A DNA stretch of 5,733 nucleotides, from assembly GCA_007130355.1 (NCBI GenBank), contig SLSQ01000326.1, positions 1 to 5,733 on the forward strand, written 5' to 3'. Of the stretch, positions 4,815-5,733 are shown piece by piece; position 1 is the first letter of the stretch; the number at the start of each line of letters is the position of its first letter. The position numbers and the translations under genes were made by a program. Origin of the DNA: Trueperaceae bacterium (GTDB lineage Bacteria; Deinococcota; Deinococci; Deinococcales; Trueperaceae). The notes under the pieces were generated by a model that was not told the DNA's origin, did not search any database, and saw only the letters and a list, made by a program, of their open reading frames with translations.

Positions 4815-5551
4815 AGATCGTGACCGTGATCCGCCGCGTCCCTGACGCCGAAGCGCGCGTGCGCGTCGAGGGGGACGAGGTGGTCGTCAGCGGCGCCGCC
4901 CAGGTGCTCGACGGCATGGACGAGTACGGGGTCGAGGAGGCCCTGAGGATCCGCGAGGGGGGCCACGACGCCGAGGTCGTGGCGCTCGCCGTCGGTCCGG
5001 AGGCGAGCGACGAGGCGCTGCGCACCGCGCTCGCGATGGGTGCCGATCGGGCGCGCCTGCTCGTGCACGAGGGGTCCCTCGACCCGCTGACCACCGCGCG
5101 GCTCGCCGCCGAGGTGGTGCGCGAGGAGGAGGCCGACCTGGTGCTGGTGGGCGGCAAGCAGGCCGACTGGGACAGCGCCGCGCTGGGACCGGCGCTCGCC
5201 GAGGCGCTCGGCTGGCCGGTCGTCGACTGGACGACGGAACTGACCGTCGAGGGGGACCGGATCCGCTGCGTGCACGACGCCGACGTCGGCAGCGAGGTGG
5301 CGACCGCGCCGCTCCCGGCGGTCGTCACCACCCAGCAGGGCCTCAACGACCCGCGCTATCCGACGCTGCCGAACATCATGAAGTCGAAGCGCAAGGAGCT
5401 CCGCAGCGAACCGGCGCCCAAGACGTCGGCACCGACCCGAGTGCTGGGCCGCACCGTCGAGCAGCGCGACCGGCGCCGACGGATCGTCGACGGGGACGCG
5501 ACCGAGGGCGCCCGCGCCATCGCGGAGCTGCTCCGGGAGGCGGGCAAGTGA
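4811..5551 (+). CDS. etfB: Electron transfer flavoprotein beta subunit
   Basis: The beta subunit of ETF pairs with EtfA; together they hold FAD, and EtfB usually binds AMP. ETF accepts electrons from acyl-CoA dehydrogenases and passes them on, usually towards quinone. The length of 246 residues is normal. Aligned with human ETF-beta from memory, the matches are RTALAMGADR (71-80), GKQADWDSAALG (115-126, the GKQA nucleotide loop), and PAVVTTQQGLNDPRYPTLPN (169-188) followed by IMKSKRKEL. L186 is the probable counterpart of the leucine that anchors ETF to its dehydrogenase. MDEYGVEEALR (36-46) replaces the common NPFDExAVEEALR, and ADW-D replaces AID-D. The ATG overlaps the dehydrogenase stop by 4 nt (ATGA) and the gene's own stop overlaps the etfA start, so all three should be coexpressed. 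Confidence 0.96.
   Translation: MKIVTVIRRVPDAEARVRVEGDEVVVSGAAQVLDGMDEYGVEEALRIREGGHDAEVVALAVGPEASDEALRTALAMGADRARLLVHEGSLDPLTTARLAAEVVREEEADLVLVGGKQADWDSAALGPALAEALGWPVVDWTTELTVEGDRIRCVHDADVGSEVATAPLPAVVTTQQGLNDPRYPTLPNIMKSKRKELRSEPAPKTSAPTRVLGRTVEQRDRRRRIVDGDATEGARAIAELLREAGK
5535..5540 (+). promoter_or_regulatory. Shine-Dalgarno of etfA
   Basis: GGGAGG lies 7 nt before the GTG at 5548, within the final codons of etfB. It supports this GTG as the start of etfA. Confidence 0.65.
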
Positions 5552-5733
5552 ACGCGCCGGTCCTGGCCTTCTTCGAGGTGACCGAGGGCGCGCCGAGCCG
5601 GGCTTCGCTGCAGGCGGTCGCGGCGGCGCGCACGCTTGCCGAGGCGCTCGGAACCGAGGTGGAGGCGGTCGCGATCGGCGACGCCGCCACCTCGGCCGCC
5701 CGCTTCGCGGCCCGCGTCCACCGGCTGCCCGTC
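5548..5733 (+). CDS. etfA: Electron transfer flavoprotein alpha subunit, 5' part
   Basis: Only the first 62 codons are in the window; complete EtfA proteins have roughly 310-330 residues. The GTG start overlaps the etfB stop in a GTGA junction. The visible part fits the N-terminal alpha/beta domain: a first strand (VLAFFEVTEG, 4-13), a helix (LQAVAAARTLAEAL, 19-32), then a second strand ending in a glycine (VEAVAIG, 36-42). The usual VAEHxxG after the first strand reads FFEVTEG here. The FAD-binding C-terminal domain is outside the window, so the assignment rests on this fold pattern and on the position after etfB. Confidence 0.9.
   Translation, partial: MNAPVLAFFEVTEGAPSRASLQAVAAARTLAEALGTEVEAVAIGDAATSAARFAARVHRLPV

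Noticed and set aside
1..5733. tRNA, rRNA, CRISPR array, insertion sequence, attachment site or riboswitch.
   Set aside because: Reading both strands showed no such structures. The gaps between genes are 106 bp or less and are accounted for by promoter-like and hairpin elements.

Overview
This is a very GC-rich bacterial window with tightly packed genes. EtfB has an ADW-D version of its GKQA motif that I associate from memory with Deinococcus-type proteins. Three transcription units also look leaderless, with a TANNNT -10 box 5-8 nt before an ATG and no Shine-Dalgarno (SD) sequence. Together these suggest Deinococcota, perhaps a Trueperaceae-like lineage. A high-GC actinobacterium is the main alternative; the assignment is inference only.

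Layout. Positions 58-1437 (minus) encode an FprA-type ferredoxin/adrenodoxin NADP+ reductase, followed by a 10-bp hairpin. A divergent intergenic region of about 106 bp holds a 10-bp palindrome and the likely leaderless promoter of the next gene. Positions 1544-2869 (plus) encode a lysC-type aspartate kinase with two C-terminal ACT repeats. An internal ATG at 2366, preceded by GGAGG, would produce a separate regulatory beta subunit. Ten bases further on is an unrecognised 101-residue gene (2880-3185), probably cotranscribed. It converges with an SCP2-type lipid-binding protein on the minus strand (3197-3529), and a small hairpin covers both stop codons.

A second divergent region of about 90 bp separates the SCP2 gene from an operon encoding acyl-CoA dehydrogenase, EtfB and EtfA (cut by the window end). 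The acyl-CoA dehydrogenase starts at a GTG with no usable SD. An eight-codon ORF ends on that GTG through a GTGA overlap, and its own ATG lies 6 nt after an extended -10 box. This suggests a leaderless upstream ORF that delivers ribosomes to the operon. All three junctions in the operon are 4-nt overlaps.

How the genes work together. The dehydrogenase oxidises an acyl-CoA and passes electrons to the EtfAB flavoprotein. The divergent SCP2 protein could bind or carry a lipid or acyl-CoA ligand. The aspartate kinase commits aspartate to the lysine/threonine/methionine family. The FprA-like reductase moves electrons between NADPH and a ferredoxin. I see no mobile element, CRISPR array, RNA gene or clearly new multi-gene system. 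The interest lies in translation architecture and one uncharacterised small gene.
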